From JACKNG01 sp050184115 (GTDB lineage Bacteria; Pseudomonadota; Gammaproteobacteria; Ga0077536), in the NCBI GenBank assembly GCA_050184115.1, contig JBFXAQ010000001.1:62001-126000 (forward strand): a stretch of DNA of 64,000 nt, given 5' to 3'. The position numbers and the translations under genes were made by a program. Below the pieces are notes generated by a model, which was given only the letters and a program-made list of their open reading frames with translations, was not told the DNA's origin and searched no databases. Numbering within the stretch: the first letter of the stretch is position 1; every line of letters begins with the position of its first letter. Shown piece by piece: positions 52,500 to 62,289 of the stretch.

Positions 52500-54709
52500 G
52501 GGGCGTGCGCTCCATCGCGCAGCGCCCCGAGCAGCGACCAGCGTCGCTGTCGCGAGGCCGCGCCCTGGCCGAGGATCCAGTAGTCGTAGAGTTCGCGCAG
52601 TTCGCCGCTGTCGCGGGCGAGCACGATCCACTCGTCGAGGGCGTCCTCGAGGTCCTCCGCCGTCAAGCCCACGCCGAACGCCGTCGACAGGTGGACCGGG
52701 TGCGGCTGTGGCACGACCACGGTGAACTCCGGGTGCAGCAAGGTGAAGCCGGCGGCGTGCTCGGCCGGCATCAGGAAGGCATCGACCGTGTCACCACCGC
52801 CGGGCTGCGTCGCCAGGGCTGCGGCCGCGGCATCCTGGAAGGCGGCTTCCGGCGCGGTGACGACGAACTCGACCGCGGCGTCGCCGAAGTAGCGACGCAT
52901 GGCCGGGCGATGCTGTTCGAGATCGAGCGGCACACCGATGCGCAGGCCGCGGCTGTGCACCAGGTTCGCGATCGATGCGAACTCGTGGCGTCGCGCATCG
53001 CGCGTGACCAGGGCCATGGTGCCCTCGAGGTAAGGGCGCGAGAACTTGAGGCGACCGAACCAGTTGGGGCGATACCAGATGCCCGGCATGACGTCGATGA
53101 CCCCCGTGGCGAGCAGCTCGGGCACGCGCGACCACTCGACGGCGACGAACTCGGCGTCGAGGCCGAGAGCGGTGGCCGCGCGCAGGGCGAGTTCGACGTC
53201 GTAGCCGACCAGCTGGCCGTCACTGTTGTAGAAGCTGAACGGCAGGTTGCCCGGGTCGAAGCCGAAGCGCAGCGTGCCGCGCGCGACCGCGCGCGCCAGC
53301 GGCGCTGCTGGTGCGTCGGCGGGCGGTGCCGTCGCCTCGATCACCTGCGCCGCCAGGTCCGGTCGCGCGGTGTGCATGTGGCGCACGGCGTCGCTCAGCG
53401 TGTAACGCGTATCGACGATGCTGCCGAGCAGGACCGCGACCGCGACCAGCACGAGCGCGCTGCCGCCGACGATGGCCAGCGCCGCGCGCAGCAGCCGGCC
53501 GCGTTCGAGGACCAGGAAACCACCCATGGCCGCGGCACCGACCAGGGCGAACACGAGCAGGTTCATGGCCGTGACGAGGCTGTCGAACTTGCCGGTGAGG
53601 ATGGTCGTCGGCACGTAGAGATGGAACAGGTCGTGGGGCAGGCCGAACAGGTCGAGCAGGTAGGGCAGCGCGGTCTGGGCCTTGGCGAAATAGCTCGGGA
53701 TGCCGGCGCCGAACAGCATGGCGTAGTCGCCACCGCCGAGCGGCTGGCCGGCGAGCCAGGCGGCGAAGGGGATGAACAGCAGCGTCAGCAGCTTGCCGGC
53801 GTTGGGGAAGTTGAACAGCACCGGCACCAGGACCTCGGCGGCGGAGTCGGCCTCCGGACTCAGCAGGCCGTGGCGTTCGAGCAGTTCCCTGGCGCGCTCG
53901 ACCAGTACCGGCAGCACGATGAAGGCGTTGCTGGCGACGAAGGCGGTGAGCAGGGCGTCGCGCGCGATGCCGGCCACCTCGCGGTAGCGGAACGGGGTCA
54001 CCGCGGTGACCAGTAGCGGCAGGATCCAGAAACCGAGCAGCAGCGCGGCGGCGGCGAACGTGACGAAGTAGACTTCGAGGCGAGCCAGGGTTTCCAGCGT
54101 CATGGTGCCGGCGGCGACGGCGCCGATGGCGAACACGCCGAGCGGGGTCAGCTCGATGACGAAGCGCGTGATGCGCACGATGACGGCATTGCCGACGCGG
54201 ATCGGGCCGAGCAGACGCTCCTTGTCGGGGACGGCGATGAGGCCGATGCCGAACAGGCTGCTGAACACCACCACCGCCGGCACCACGTTGCGCGACAGCG
54301 ATTCGAAGGGGTTGGCGGTGAAGTAGATCTCGGCCAGCGAGAACGCCTGCGGGGGCTCGACCAGCGACTGGCTGAAGAAGCTCGCCGTGACGTAGTGTGG
54401 GAAGGTCGTCGGCAGCGCCATCAGCAAGGCCACGGTCAGGGCCCAGACCACGAGCAGCAGCAGGCCGCCGCGCACGGCCAGGCGGCGGGCATGGGCGACA
54501 TCGAGCTGACCGAAGGCGAGCACCAGTGCCGACACCAGGTAGGGCAGCACGGTCATCTGCATCAGGCGGATGTAGATGTCGGCCAGCGGTTCGAGCTCGG
54601 CGGCGGATTCACCCACCGCGAGGCCGGCCAGGATGCCGGCGGCGAGACCGGCGAGGATGCGTCCGGAGAGGCCGAGAGCGGCCCAGGTGCGCGCGAGTGC
54701 GCCTGCCAT
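52496..54709 (-). CDS. Cation:dicarboxylate symporter fused to a solute-binding domain
   Basis: A 737-aa fusion. Residues about 10-430 are a glutamate/dicarboxylate (DAACS) symporter with eight helices and the reentrant-loop segment FNFPNAGKLLTLLFIP; an added helix at about 440-460 leads to a periplasmic SBP_bac_3 domain (about 490-710) with RGTLRFGFDPGNLPFSFYN at its start and GYDVELALRAATALG. The domain would capture substrate next to the transport core. The ATG at 54709 was preferred over a GTG at 54745. The gene is coupled to cti by a GTGA overlap. Confidence 0.9.
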   Translation of the reverse strand: MAGALARTWAALGLSGRILAGLAAGILAGLAVGESAAELEPLADIYIRLMQMTVLPYLVSALVLAFGQLDVAHARRLAVRGGLLLLVVWALTVALLMALPTTFPHYVTASFFSQSLVEPPQAFSLAEIYFTANPFESLSRNVVPAVVVFSSLFGIGLIAVPDKERLLGPIRVGNAVIVRITRFVIELTPLGVFAIGAVAAGTMTLETLARLEVYFVTFAAAALLLGFWILPLLVTAVTPFRYREVAGIARDALLTAFVASNAFIVLPVLVERARELLERHGLLSPEADSAAEVLVPVLFNFPNAGKLLTLLFIPFAAWLAGQPLGGGDYAMLFGAGIPSYFAKAQTALPYLLDLFGLPHDLFHLYVPTTILTGKFDSLVTAMNLLVFALVGAAAMGGFLVLERGRLLRAALAIVGGSALVLVAVAVLLGSIVDTRYTLSDAVRHMHTARPDLAAQVIEATAPPADAPAAPLARAVARGTLRFGFDPGNLPFSFYNSDGQLVGYDVELALRAATALGLDAEFVAVEWSRVPELLATGVIDVMPGIWYRPNWFGRLKFSRPYLEGTMALVTRDARRHEFASIANLVHSRGLRIGVPLDLEQHRPAMRRYFGDAAVEFVVTAPEAAFQDAAAAALATQPGGGDTVDAFLMPAEHAAGFTLLHPEFTVVVPQPHPVHLSTAFGVGLTAEDLEDALDEWIVLARDSGELRELYDYWILGQGAASRQRRWSLLGALRDGAHAP

Positions 54710-54829
54710 CGATGCGTGTGTCCCTGTGTCCTGGTGCCACGGCACGCGGCCCGTTTCGGGCGCGGTGTTCCTCCCGGCGCGCGAGTTGCTCTATCCTGCG
54801 CCCGGGCAACATCCATGCGCAGGAAAAGC

Positions 54830-56188
54830 ATGACTCTACTCGAAGCTGGCAAGGAAGTGCGCATTCGCGCGGCGCGCTGGCCGAGCGGCCTCGCCCTGAT
54901 CGCCACGCTGGGGGCATGTGGCGGCGTGCCGCACTCGCTCGACCTGATGCCGGCGCCGGCCGCGGTCGAGACCGTATCGACGCCGGCGGTGACGCCTGCC
55001 GTCGCCACGGCGGCGGTCAGCGACGGCGCGCTCGGCATGTTGTTCGCGACCAACCGGGCGCCGCTCGACTCCGCCGTCGCCAGCGAGGACGACCGTTATT
55101 ACAGCGGTGAGCGCGGCTACCTGGTACGTCTCGGCGAGGCCGACATCGGTTTCGGCGACAGCGACGTGAGCTGGGACGAGGCGCGCCGCATCGCCCTGCT
55201 CAAGAACCGTCCGGGCCATTTCCCACTGCAGGTCGACGGCGTGCGCGAGTTCGGCATCCTGCCGACGAGCGTGTCGGTGTTCACGCCGAGCGAGGTCGCC
55301 GCCGGCGTCGACGAGGTCGCCGGGCAGACCTTCGCCGCCGCCATCGAGCAGCGCCTCGCGCGCTCGGCGGTCAAGGACGTCTTCGTCTACGTTCACGGCT
55401 ACAAGGTCAACTTCGAGAACCCGCTGCTGGTGGCCTCCGAGATGTGGCATTTCCTCGGCCAGGACGGCGCTTTCGTCGCCTTCTCGTGGCCGTCGACGCC
55501 GGCGCGGCTGGCCTACATGAAGGACATCGAGACGGCGCGCGTGTCGGCCTGGGGCCTGCGCCGCTTCCTCGACTACCTGGCGAGTTCGACCTCGGCGCGG
55601 CGCATCCACGTCGTCGGCTACAGCGCCGGCACGCGCGTGGTCCTCACCGCGCTCTACGAGCTGGCCCTGCTGCACCAGGGCGAGGAGCCGGCCTCAATCG
55701 CCGCCAGCACACGTCTTGGCAACGTCATCCTGGTCGGTTCGGACGTCGACACCGGCGCCTTCGCCAGTTACATCATCGACGGCCTGCTCGACGTCCAGGA
55801 GCGCCTTACTCTCTACACCTCGCCGGCCGACAAGGCGCTGGCGTTGTCGCACAAGATCTTCGCCCACCGTCGCCTGGGACAGGTCCTGCCGGGTACGCTC
55901 GATGCACGCATGCGGGAATTCGTCGCGGCATCGCCGCGGCTTGCGCTGGTCGACGTCGCCGAGGCCGCCGACTTCGACACCGGCAACGGTCACGCGTACT
56001 TCCGTAACAGCCCCTGGGTCAGCGCCGATATCCTGTTCACCCTGCGCCACGGCCTCGCGCCCGCCGCGCGCGGGCTCGAGCAGCGCGACGATTCGCCGGT
56101 GTGGCGTTTCCCGGCCGATTACCTCGAGCGCTTCGAGCGCTCGCTCGCCTCTGTCATGACCGCGACGCCCGCGGCGACCTTGGAGTGA
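54830..56188 (+). CDS. DUF900-type alpha/beta hydrolase, putative lipoprotein
   Basis: A 452-aa protein. A hydrophobic start with LGAC (C30) suggests a lipobox. The segment LGMLFATNRAP, then DVFVYVHGYKVNFE (oxyanion region) and nucleophile GYSAG in VVGYSAGTRV are hallmarks of DUF900 hydrolases. His and Asp partners lie further downstream. AGGAAAAGC precedes the ATG at 54830 (another ATG at 54815 is in frame). Such proteins are often exported esterase-like enzymes of unknown substrate. It shares an operon with the next lipoprotein-like gene, five bases apart. Confidence 0.85.
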   Translation: MTLLEAGKEVRIRAARWPSGLALIATLGACGGVPHSLDLMPAPAAVETVSTPAVTPAVATAAVSDGALGMLFATNRAPLDSAVASEDDRYYSGERGYLVRLGEADIGFGDSDVSWDEARRIALLKNRPGHFPLQVDGVREFGILPTSVSVFTPSEVAAGVDEVAGQTFAAAIEQRLARSAVKDVFVYVHGYKVNFENPLLVASEMWHFLGQDGAFVAFSWPSTPARLAYMKDIETARVSAWGLRRFLDYLASSTSARRIHVVGYSAGTRVVLTALYELALLHQGEEPASIAASTRLGNVILVGSDVDTGAFASYIIDGLLDVQERLTLYTSPADKALALSHKIFAHRRLGQVLPGTLDARMREFVAASPRLALVDVAEAADFDTGNGHAYFRNSPWVSADILFTLRHGLAPAARGLEQRDDSPVWRFPADYLERFERSLASVMTATPAATLE

Positions 56189-56193
56189 GACGG

Positions 56194-57615
56194 GTGCCCG
56201 GCGTCATGCGCCTCGTGCGTTTCGTGCTCACCGCCCTGTGGGTGACGATGGCCGGCGGCTGCATCATGCTCGACGGCGGCACCTTCGCCGCGCCCCGCGG
56301 TGGGGTGGCCGACGCGGGCGCGGCCGAGCGTGACGCCGACGACGGGGTTTCGCGCGAGGTTGCCGGCGTACTCGAGCCACATGGCCACGAGCGCCGGTTC
56401 ACCGCGACCCTGTTGCAGTCCGAACTGCTGGCCTTCGCCGAACGCTACATGGAAGCGATGGCCGAGGCCTTCGACCGCGGAGCCGATGCCGCCGCCGACG
56501 CCAGCGGTCGCGCCGCCTTCCGGGCCACCAAGGTCGTCTACGTCGCCGCGGCCGTGAGTACGGTCACCGAGCCCGATCCGCTGCGCGTGTTGCGCGACCT
56601 CCTGGTCATGGTGCACCTGCAGCGCCTGGTGTGGGCCGAGGAAGGTGGCAACCGGCATGCGTCGGATGCTGCACGCGTGGGCGTCGTCGCGGCGCTGACG
56701 AAACTCGAAACACAGCTCCACGCGCTGGCGCTGCGGGTGTTACCGGAGTCGGCGATCAGCGACATGGAAGAACTGGCGCAGCACTGGCGGACGGCCAATC
56801 CCGAGCGCCGCTACGTCGCCTTCGTACGCTTCCACGATCTCGACGACACCCCGCTGCGCCAACGCTTCGAGAATCACTTCGCGGCCCGCGGCCTGCTCGC
56901 CCCGGTCAGCGAGGCCAACCACCAGATCGAGGAGATGCGCCGCGTCGCCGAGCGCGCGGTGTTCCTTGCCAACCACATGCCGATGCTGATCGAGTGGCAG
57001 GGCGAAGCGTTCGTCGCGCGCGCGCTCGACCTGCCCGAAGTGGCCGGCCTGCTCGGCGACGTCGATCGCTTCGCCGACACCGGCGCCGACGTCACCGCCC
57101 TGCTGGCGGCGTTGCCGGATCAGATCGGCGCCGAGCGCCGCGCCGCCATCGACGATCTCATGACCCGCATCGAACGCGAGCGCCATGCCGCGCTGGAACA
57201 GGTCGCGCAGATGGTGGGTAGCGAACGCGAACGGACGCTGGCCGCGCTCGAGGCGTCGAGCACGGCGTTGTTGCCCCTGATGGGGAAGGTCGACAGCGCC
57301 AGTGCCAACCTGCGCGAGACCATGGCCCTGCTCGCCGCCGTGCAGGGCGACGATGATGACGGCGAGGGGCTCGACCTGGCGGAGCTCGGCACGCTGGTCG
57401 ACAGTGTCGCCGCGCTCAGTGGCCAGACCCTGGCCCTGGTCGAGGCCGTCGATCGCCTGGTGCACGCCGAGGCCGCCGCCGACACGCTCGTCGCCTTCGA
57501 CGACCTGCTGCGCGCGCACGAGCAGCGGCTGTTCGTCTATGCCCTGGCGCTGCTCGTAGCGGCCGGTCTCACCGCCGTGGCGAGCGTCGGCTTTCTGCGT
57601 CGCCGCGCCGGCTGA
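56194..57615 (+). CDS. Exported helical protein with C-terminal membrane anchor
   Basis: A 473-aa protein, not recognised. An N-terminal hydrophobic segment ends in MAGGC (weak lipobox), the bulk is strongly helical with many Glu/Arg/Ala heptads (coiled-coil-like at about 330-410), and a C-terminal helix LFVYALALLVAAGLTAVASVG is followed by RRR. The GTG at 56194 has GGAG at a good distance; an ATG at 56206 is the alternative. It follows the DUF900 hydrolase by five bases and probably works with it at the cell envelope. Confidence 0.75.
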   Translation: MPGVMRLVRFVLTALWVTMAGGCIMLDGGTFAAPRGGVADAGAAERDADDGVSREVAGVLEPHGHERRFTATLLQSELLAFAERYMEAMAEAFDRGADAAADASGRAAFRATKVVYVAAAVSTVTEPDPLRVLRDLLVMVHLQRLVWAEEGGNRHASDAARVGVVAALTKLETQLHALALRVLPESAISDMEELAQHWRTANPERRYVAFVRFHDLDDTPLRQRFENHFAARGLLAPVSEANHQIEEMRRVAERAVFLANHMPMLIEWQGEAFVARALDLPEVAGLLGDVDRFADTGADVTALLAALPDQIGAERRAAIDDLMTRIERERHAALEQVAQMVGSERERTLAALEASSTALLPLMGKVDSASANLRETMALLAAVQGDDDDGEGLDLAELGTLVDSVAALSGQTLALVEAVDRLVHAEAAADTLVAFDDLLRAHEQRLFVYALALLVAAGLTAVASVGFLRRRAG

Positions 57616-57654
57616 GCCGGCACTGGCTGCCAGACCGGCGCGGCGACGGCGCGG

Positions 57655-58014
57655 TCACTTCAACAGGTCGCGCAAGCCGGCGAAAGGTTGGAACGTCGCC
57701 TGCTCGCCTTTGCGCCCTTCGTCGCTGCCGCCGCCCGCTTCGAGCCGCCGCTGGTGCTCGTTGTCGTGGCAGTACAGGCACAGCAGTTCCCAGTTGCTGC
57801 CGTCGGGCGGGTTGTGGTCGTGGTCGTGGTCGCGGTGGTGCACGGTCAGTTCGTGCAGGTTGGCGCGGGTGAACTCGCGCGCGCAGCGCCCGCATACCCA
57901 GGGATAGAGCTTGAGGGCCTGTTCGCGGTAGCCGCGTTCGCGCGTCTCGCGCGCACGCCGCGCCTCCGCCACCACGCGGTCGAGACGGGCTTCGTCGATC
58001 GGTTTGCCGCCCAT
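57655..58014 (-). CDS. yajD: YajD-type HNH nuclease
   Basis: A 119-aa HNH protein. A zinc site is formed by C41-x2-C44 and CLYC (C79, C82), with LTVHHRDHDHDHN at 56-68 carrying the ββα-metal histidines and CHDNEHQ after it. Length matches E. coli YajD (115). Its role in E. coli is not established. It lies downstream of the SCP2-like/hydrolase gene by 11 bases, so the two may be co-transcribed. It is convergent with the lipoprotein-like gene. Confidence 0.88.
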   Translation of the reverse strand: MGGKPIDEARLDRVVAEARRARETRERGYREQALKLYPWVCGRCAREFTRANLHELTVHHRDHDHDHNPPDGSNWELLCLYCHDNEHQRRLEAGGGSDEGRKGEQATFQPFAGLRDLLK

Positions 58015-58025
58015 GCCAGGTGGAC

Positions 58026-59285
58026 TCAGGCCGTGTGACGTTTTTCGATGTCGGCCAGCGTGCGCAGCAGCACCGGGCGGAAGCGCGCGTAGTCCTCGCT
58101 CATCGGGAAGTGGCCGAGGCCTTCGAGCATCTCGTAGTGCACGTTGCCGATGGCGCGCGCCGAGGCCTCGACGTGTTCCGGCGGGCAGGTGAAGTCGTAC
58201 TGCCCGGCATAGAGGTAGAGCGGTACCTTGCTGGCATCGATGCGGCCAGGACGTTCGGGATCGGCATTCTCCACGCCCCAGAAATAGAGATCGTTGCGCA
58301 GCGCGCGCGGGTGGGCGCTCTGCGTGATGCGATTCATCTGGCGATCGGCGCGCGACAAGCCGGGCGCGGTGACGGCGTCCATGAGCCCGGCCACCATCTG
58401 GTTGACGTTGACGGCGGGGTCGATCCACCAGTCGTGGAAGAAGCCGTAGGTCGGCACCGCACCGGCCAGGCCGACCAGGCCGCGAAAGCGCTCGGGGAAG
58501 CGCTCGGCGAGGTGGGCGGCAATGACGCCGCCGATGCTGCAGCCGATGAAGACCGGGTGATCGAGCTTGAGGGCATCGGCCAGCGCGACGACGAAACGGG
58601 TGATCCAGTCGGCCGAGAGCAGGTGGTCCTCGGTGAAGAAGTCGCGGTCGTAGGGTGGATCGGACTTGCCGTGCGCAGGCAGGTCGTAGGCGATGACGCG
58701 GTAGCGTTTCGTCAGCTCGCGATCCTCGAGCAGGTGGCGCCACTGGCGATTCTCGTTGCCGGCGGTGTGCTGGCACAGCAGCGGGATACCCTCGCCGGCC
58801 TCGAAATAGAAGACCTTGTGGCGGCAGCCGTCGATGGTGACGTTGACGTAGCGGCCAACGGCCTGCCAGTGCTCGTGCCACTCGGGATCGGCGGGCAGCG
58901 GCGTCGGCCCGTTCAGCGCCCGCGCGGCCAGGATCCAGTGCGACAGCGTCGCCATCTGCTGGAAGAGCAGGCGCATGTCGCCCTCGAAGCTCATCCGGCC
59001 GGTGGCGACGGCGGCGAAAATGGCGTGGCCCATGGGCGGCGGTTCGGGCGCGAAGAGGTCGGCCCAGACGTCGTCCGTGGCGCTCAGGGTAAAGGCGCTC
59101 GGTTCGAGCGGGCCGCCGTCGACGACGTGCCGCTCGATGCGACCGTCACGAACGTGGAAGGTCCAGCGCTGCGCACTCGCGGCGAGGGTGAACGAGCCGT
59201 CGAAGCCGCGCCCGGTGTTGGCACAGGCCGCATCGGCGTTGATCGCCGTAACCCAGCGTGCGATCCAGTCACTATCGATTCTCAT
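58026..59285 (-). CDS. SCP2-like domain fused to alpha/beta hydrolase
   Basis: A 419-aa protein. Residues about 10-130 resemble a sterol-carrier/SCP2-like lipid-binding domain (SFTLAASAQRWTFHVRDG, FEGDMRLLFQQMATLSHWI). The remainder is an alpha/beta hydrolase with HTAGNENRQW at the oxyanion site, nucleophile in GCSIGG, acid in GQYDFTCP and base in GLGHFP. The fusion suggests a hydrolase for a hydrophobic ester or ring-fission product. The start at 59285 was chosen because the conserved domain begins there; the binding site is weak. Confidence 0.85.
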   Translation of the reverse strand: MRIDSDWIARWVTAINADAACANTGRGFDGSFTLAASAQRWTFHVRDGRIERHVVDGGPLEPSAFTLSATDDVWADLFAPEPPPMGHAIFAAVATGRMSFEGDMRLLFQQMATLSHWILAARALNGPTPLPADPEWHEHWQAVGRYVNVTIDGCRHKVFYFEAGEGIPLLCQHTAGNENRQWRHLLEDRELTKRYRVIAYDLPAHGKSDPPYDRDFFTEDHLLSADWITRFVVALADALKLDHPVFIGCSIGGVIAAHLAERFPERFRGLVGLAGAVPTYGFFHDWWIDPAVNVNQMVAGLMDAVTAPGLSRADRQMNRITQSAHPRALRNDLYFWGVENADPERPGRIDASKVPLYLYAGQYDFTCPPEHVEASARAIGNVHYEMLEGLGHFPMSEDYARFRPVLLRTLADIEKRHTA

Positions 59286-59363
59286 CGTCGTTGCCCCGTG
59301 CTCGCCCCGAAGTCGCGGCATGCTAGCAACGGCGTGCGCGGGAAGACAATCGGTGACGTCGTG

Positions 59364-62105
59364 TCAGGGTGACGCCTGTGCCTCGAATGCGCGCGCGACG
59401 GCGTCGAGCAGGATGTCGGGATCGATGGGCTTGGCGAGAAACTCGAACGCGCCGATGGACCGCGCCGCGTGCGCGTCGACGGAAGCGCTGTAACCCGACA
59501 TGAGGATGACCGGCAGCCCCGGGCGTCGTTCGCGCGAGCGTCGCACGAACTCGGCCCCGGTGAGGCCGGGCATGGTCTGGTCACTGATGACGAGATCGAG
59601 CGCGTCGTGGTCGCCGAGGCGTTCCAGTGCTTGCGATGCGTCGGCTTCGACGTCGGCGGTGTAACCCTCGAGTTCGAGGAGTTCGGCAATGAACCGGCCG
59701 ACCGTCGGTTCATCGTCGACGACCATGATCCGCCCGCGACCGCGGCCGGCCGCGGGCGTCGTGGCCACGACCGGATTCGCGTTCGCGGGGGCGACGACGT
59801 CATCGGCCACGGGCACCAGCACCTGGAATTTCGCGCCTTGTCCCGGTGCGCTGTCGACCAGCAGGTGGCCACCGTGTTGGTGCACGATGCCGTGCACGAT
59901 CGACAAGCCCATGCCGGTGCCCTCGCCGGGCGCCTTGCTGGTGTAGAACGGTTCGAAGATCCGCGCCTGGTCCTGGCGTTCGATACCGGGCCCGTCGTCA
60001 CCCACGCTGAGCACCACGTAATCGCCGTCGAAAGTGTTCTGGCACGAAGCACAGTGCGCGGAAGCGACGCGGCGTCGTTCCATCGAGATGGTGACGTGCC
60101 CCTCGCCATTGAGCGCGTCGCGGGCGTTGATGCACAGGTTCATCACCACCTGCTGGGATTGCACCGGATCCGCCATCACCGGTGGCAGGTGGGCCGCAAC
60201 CGTGAAATCGATGGTGAGACTGGCCGGCAACGTCGGCCGCAACATGTCGATCGTCTGCTCGGTGACGGTTCCGAGCGCGACGGGTTGGAGTTCCGCGGGT
60301 TCGGCGCGGCTGAAGGCGAGCAGGTGGCGAACGAGGTCACGGGCACGTCGACCACCGGCCTGCATCTCGTGCAGGTAGCTGGCCAGGCGTTCCGGCATGG
60401 TGTCGCCGAAGCGCTTCAGGGCGAGATCGCCGTAGCCCAGGATCCCGGCGAGGATATTGTTGAAATCGTGGGCGATGCCGCCGGTGAGTTGACCGATGGC
60501 CTCCATTTTCTGTGCCTGTTGCAACTGGCGACGCAGTTGTTCCGCGCCGGCCTCGGCCTGCTTGCGCGCGGTGACGTCGGTGGACACGCCCAGCACCCCG
60601 TCGGCACTCTTGCGCGCACGCGCTTCGAACCAGCGTTCGTCGCCCGGTGCCCGCTGCAGGCGGAACTCGGTGCTTAACAGGTGATCGTCTGGTTCGGCGA
60701 GCATTGCGGTGATCTCCTGCATGACCTGCTCGCGGTCGTCGGGGTGGATGCGCTCCAGAAAGCACGCCAACGGCCAGGGGCCCGCATCGGGCAGGCCGTA
60801 CAACTCGGCGAGGACGTCGCTGGAGCGGATCAGGTCGTGTTCGGGGTCCCAGTCCCAGGTCGCCATGCGCGCGGCTTCCAGTGCGAGCAGCAGGCGTGCG
60901 CGGCCGGCGCGCAGGGCGTCCTCGGCCTGCTGCGCCTCGGTGACATCGACGACGAGCCCGCTCACCGTGCCACCGCCACGGCCGTCGAACACGGTACGGA
61001 AGCGTACCTCCAGCCAGCGCCAGCCGCCGTCGTCCCGACGCACCCGGTAGCGCACCGTGCTGGACGGGCCGCGCGTGCCGGCCGCCGTGACCGCGCGACT
61101 GGTCTCGAGCAGGGTGTCGGTCCATGCCGGATGCGCCGGCCAGTCGTCGGGATGGACACGAGCCTTGGCCTTGTCCAGGGTCAGTGGATGGTCGGTCGGG
61201 TCGAAGCCGTAGAGATGCCACAGCGATCGCGAGCCGGCGAGTGCGCCGGTGATGATGTCGCGTTCGAACCAGGCCACGCCGGCATGCTCCATGGCGTCCT
61301 GGAATTTCGCTTCCAGGGCCTTGGTCGCGGTGACGTCGAAAATCAGGCCGTAGGTCCGCAGCGGCTCCGCGTCATCGACGATGCGGTAACGGATTTCGAC
61401 GTCGCGGATGCTGCCGTCACGGTGCGTGACGCGATAACCGGTGACGTGCGTCGCGCTCAGCACATCGTCGGCCGCGAGCGCGCTGCGTACGTCCTGCCGG
61501 TGACGCGCGCGTTCCATGGGAGCGAGATGTCCGAATATGTCGGACTGGTCCCACGGACCATGCGGCGAATCGAGATCGTAGATTTCGGCCAGGGTCGGTG
61601 AGCCGCGGATGATCGTGCCATCGCGCTCGTACCAGGCAATCCCGGAGTGCTCGAGCGCTTCGTTGAGTCGGATCTCGCGTTGACGCGCGGCCAGTGCGGC
61701 GCGTTCGATCTCGTCGACTTCCGTCAAGGTGCCGCTCAGCCGGAGCAGGCGCCCGCTGCCGTCTCGCGCGGCGACTCGCGAGCGGATCAGCACCCAGCGG
61801 TCACCGTCAGGCCGCGCGCCGAGCACGCGGAAATTGCACTGGCAGTGCTCGGCTGCTCCGTCGCGCATCGCTGCCGTCAGCTGCCTCGTCTCGGCGCGGT
61901 CGGCCGGGTGCACTTGCGCCCACCAGGTGTCGTCGTCGACGAATGCCGGCGCGTCGGGGAGGCCGAGCAGGGCACGGCCGCCGGCACTGGCCCGCCAGCC
62001 GTGACCGGCCTGCCACTCGAAAGCGAAGTGGCCGAGCGCCTCGAAGTCGGGGTCGACGCGCAGTTGTCCGCGCGCAACGGCGTGCGGTGTGGGCGGTGTG
62101 GTCAC
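59364..62105 (-). CDS. PAS-containing hybrid histidine kinase
   Basis: A 913-aa cytosolic kinase: four PAS domains (about 20-510, several with the C-terminal W-x-x-x-x-x-D-V/I-T motif), HisKA of the GGIAHDFNNIL type, HATPase (VGDDGPGIER, GTGMGLSIVHG) and a C-terminal receiver with DLVISDQTMPG as phosphoacceptor region. No membrane helices. The start at 62105 is a GTG without a clear binding site. It is a close paralogue of the next gene upstream, arising by tandem duplication. Input is probably a soluble ligand or redox state. Confidence 0.93.
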   Translation of the reverse strand: MTTPPTPHAVARGQLRVDPDFEALGHFAFEWQAGHGWRASAGGRALLGLPDAPAFVDDDTWWAQVHPADRAETRQLTAAMRDGAAEHCQCNFRVLGARPDGDRWVLIRSRVAARDGSGRLLRLSGTLTEVDEIERAALAARQREIRLNEALEHSGIAWYERDGTIIRGSPTLAEIYDLDSPHGPWDQSDIFGHLAPMERARHRQDVRSALAADDVLSATHVTGYRVTHRDGSIRDVEIRYRIVDDAEPLRTYGLIFDVTATKALEAKFQDAMEHAGVAWFERDIITGALAGSRSLWHLYGFDPTDHPLTLDKAKARVHPDDWPAHPAWTDTLLETSRAVTAAGTRGPSSTVRYRVRRDDGGWRWLEVRFRTVFDGRGGGTVSGLVVDVTEAQQAEDALRAGRARLLLALEAARMATWDWDPEHDLIRSSDVLAELYGLPDAGPWPLACFLERIHPDDREQVMQEITAMLAEPDDHLLSTEFRLQRAPGDERWFEARARKSADGVLGVSTDVTARKQAEAGAEQLRRQLQQAQKMEAIGQLTGGIAHDFNNILAGILGYGDLALKRFGDTMPERLASYLHEMQAGGRRARDLVRHLLAFSRAEPAELQPVALGTVTEQTIDMLRPTLPASLTIDFTVAAHLPPVMADPVQSQQVVMNLCINARDALNGEGHVTISMERRRVASAHCASCQNTFDGDYVVLSVGDDGPGIERQDQARIFEPFYTSKAPGEGTGMGLSIVHGIVHQHGGHLLVDSAPGQGAKFQVLVPVADDVVAPANANPVVATTPAAGRGRGRIMVVDDEPTVGRFIAELLELEGYTADVEADASQALERLGDHDALDLVISDQTMPGLTGAEFVRRSRERRPGLPVILMSGYSASVDAHAARSIGAFEFLAKPIDPDILLDAVARAFEAQASP

Positions 62106-62289
62106 GACGGCTTGGCCAGCGCAGAAGGCATGGTGAAGTACAGGGCCCTCATATTAGCGGACGGGCCGCGTGGACATTGAGCCGGGTCAATGCCGGGCGG
62201 AACGCAGCGACGCCACACGCCGAGGCCGTTCGCGCGCGCCGCGGTCGAGCGTGCCGCGGGCACGCTGCCGCCCGTTTTCGCGGCTCCGC

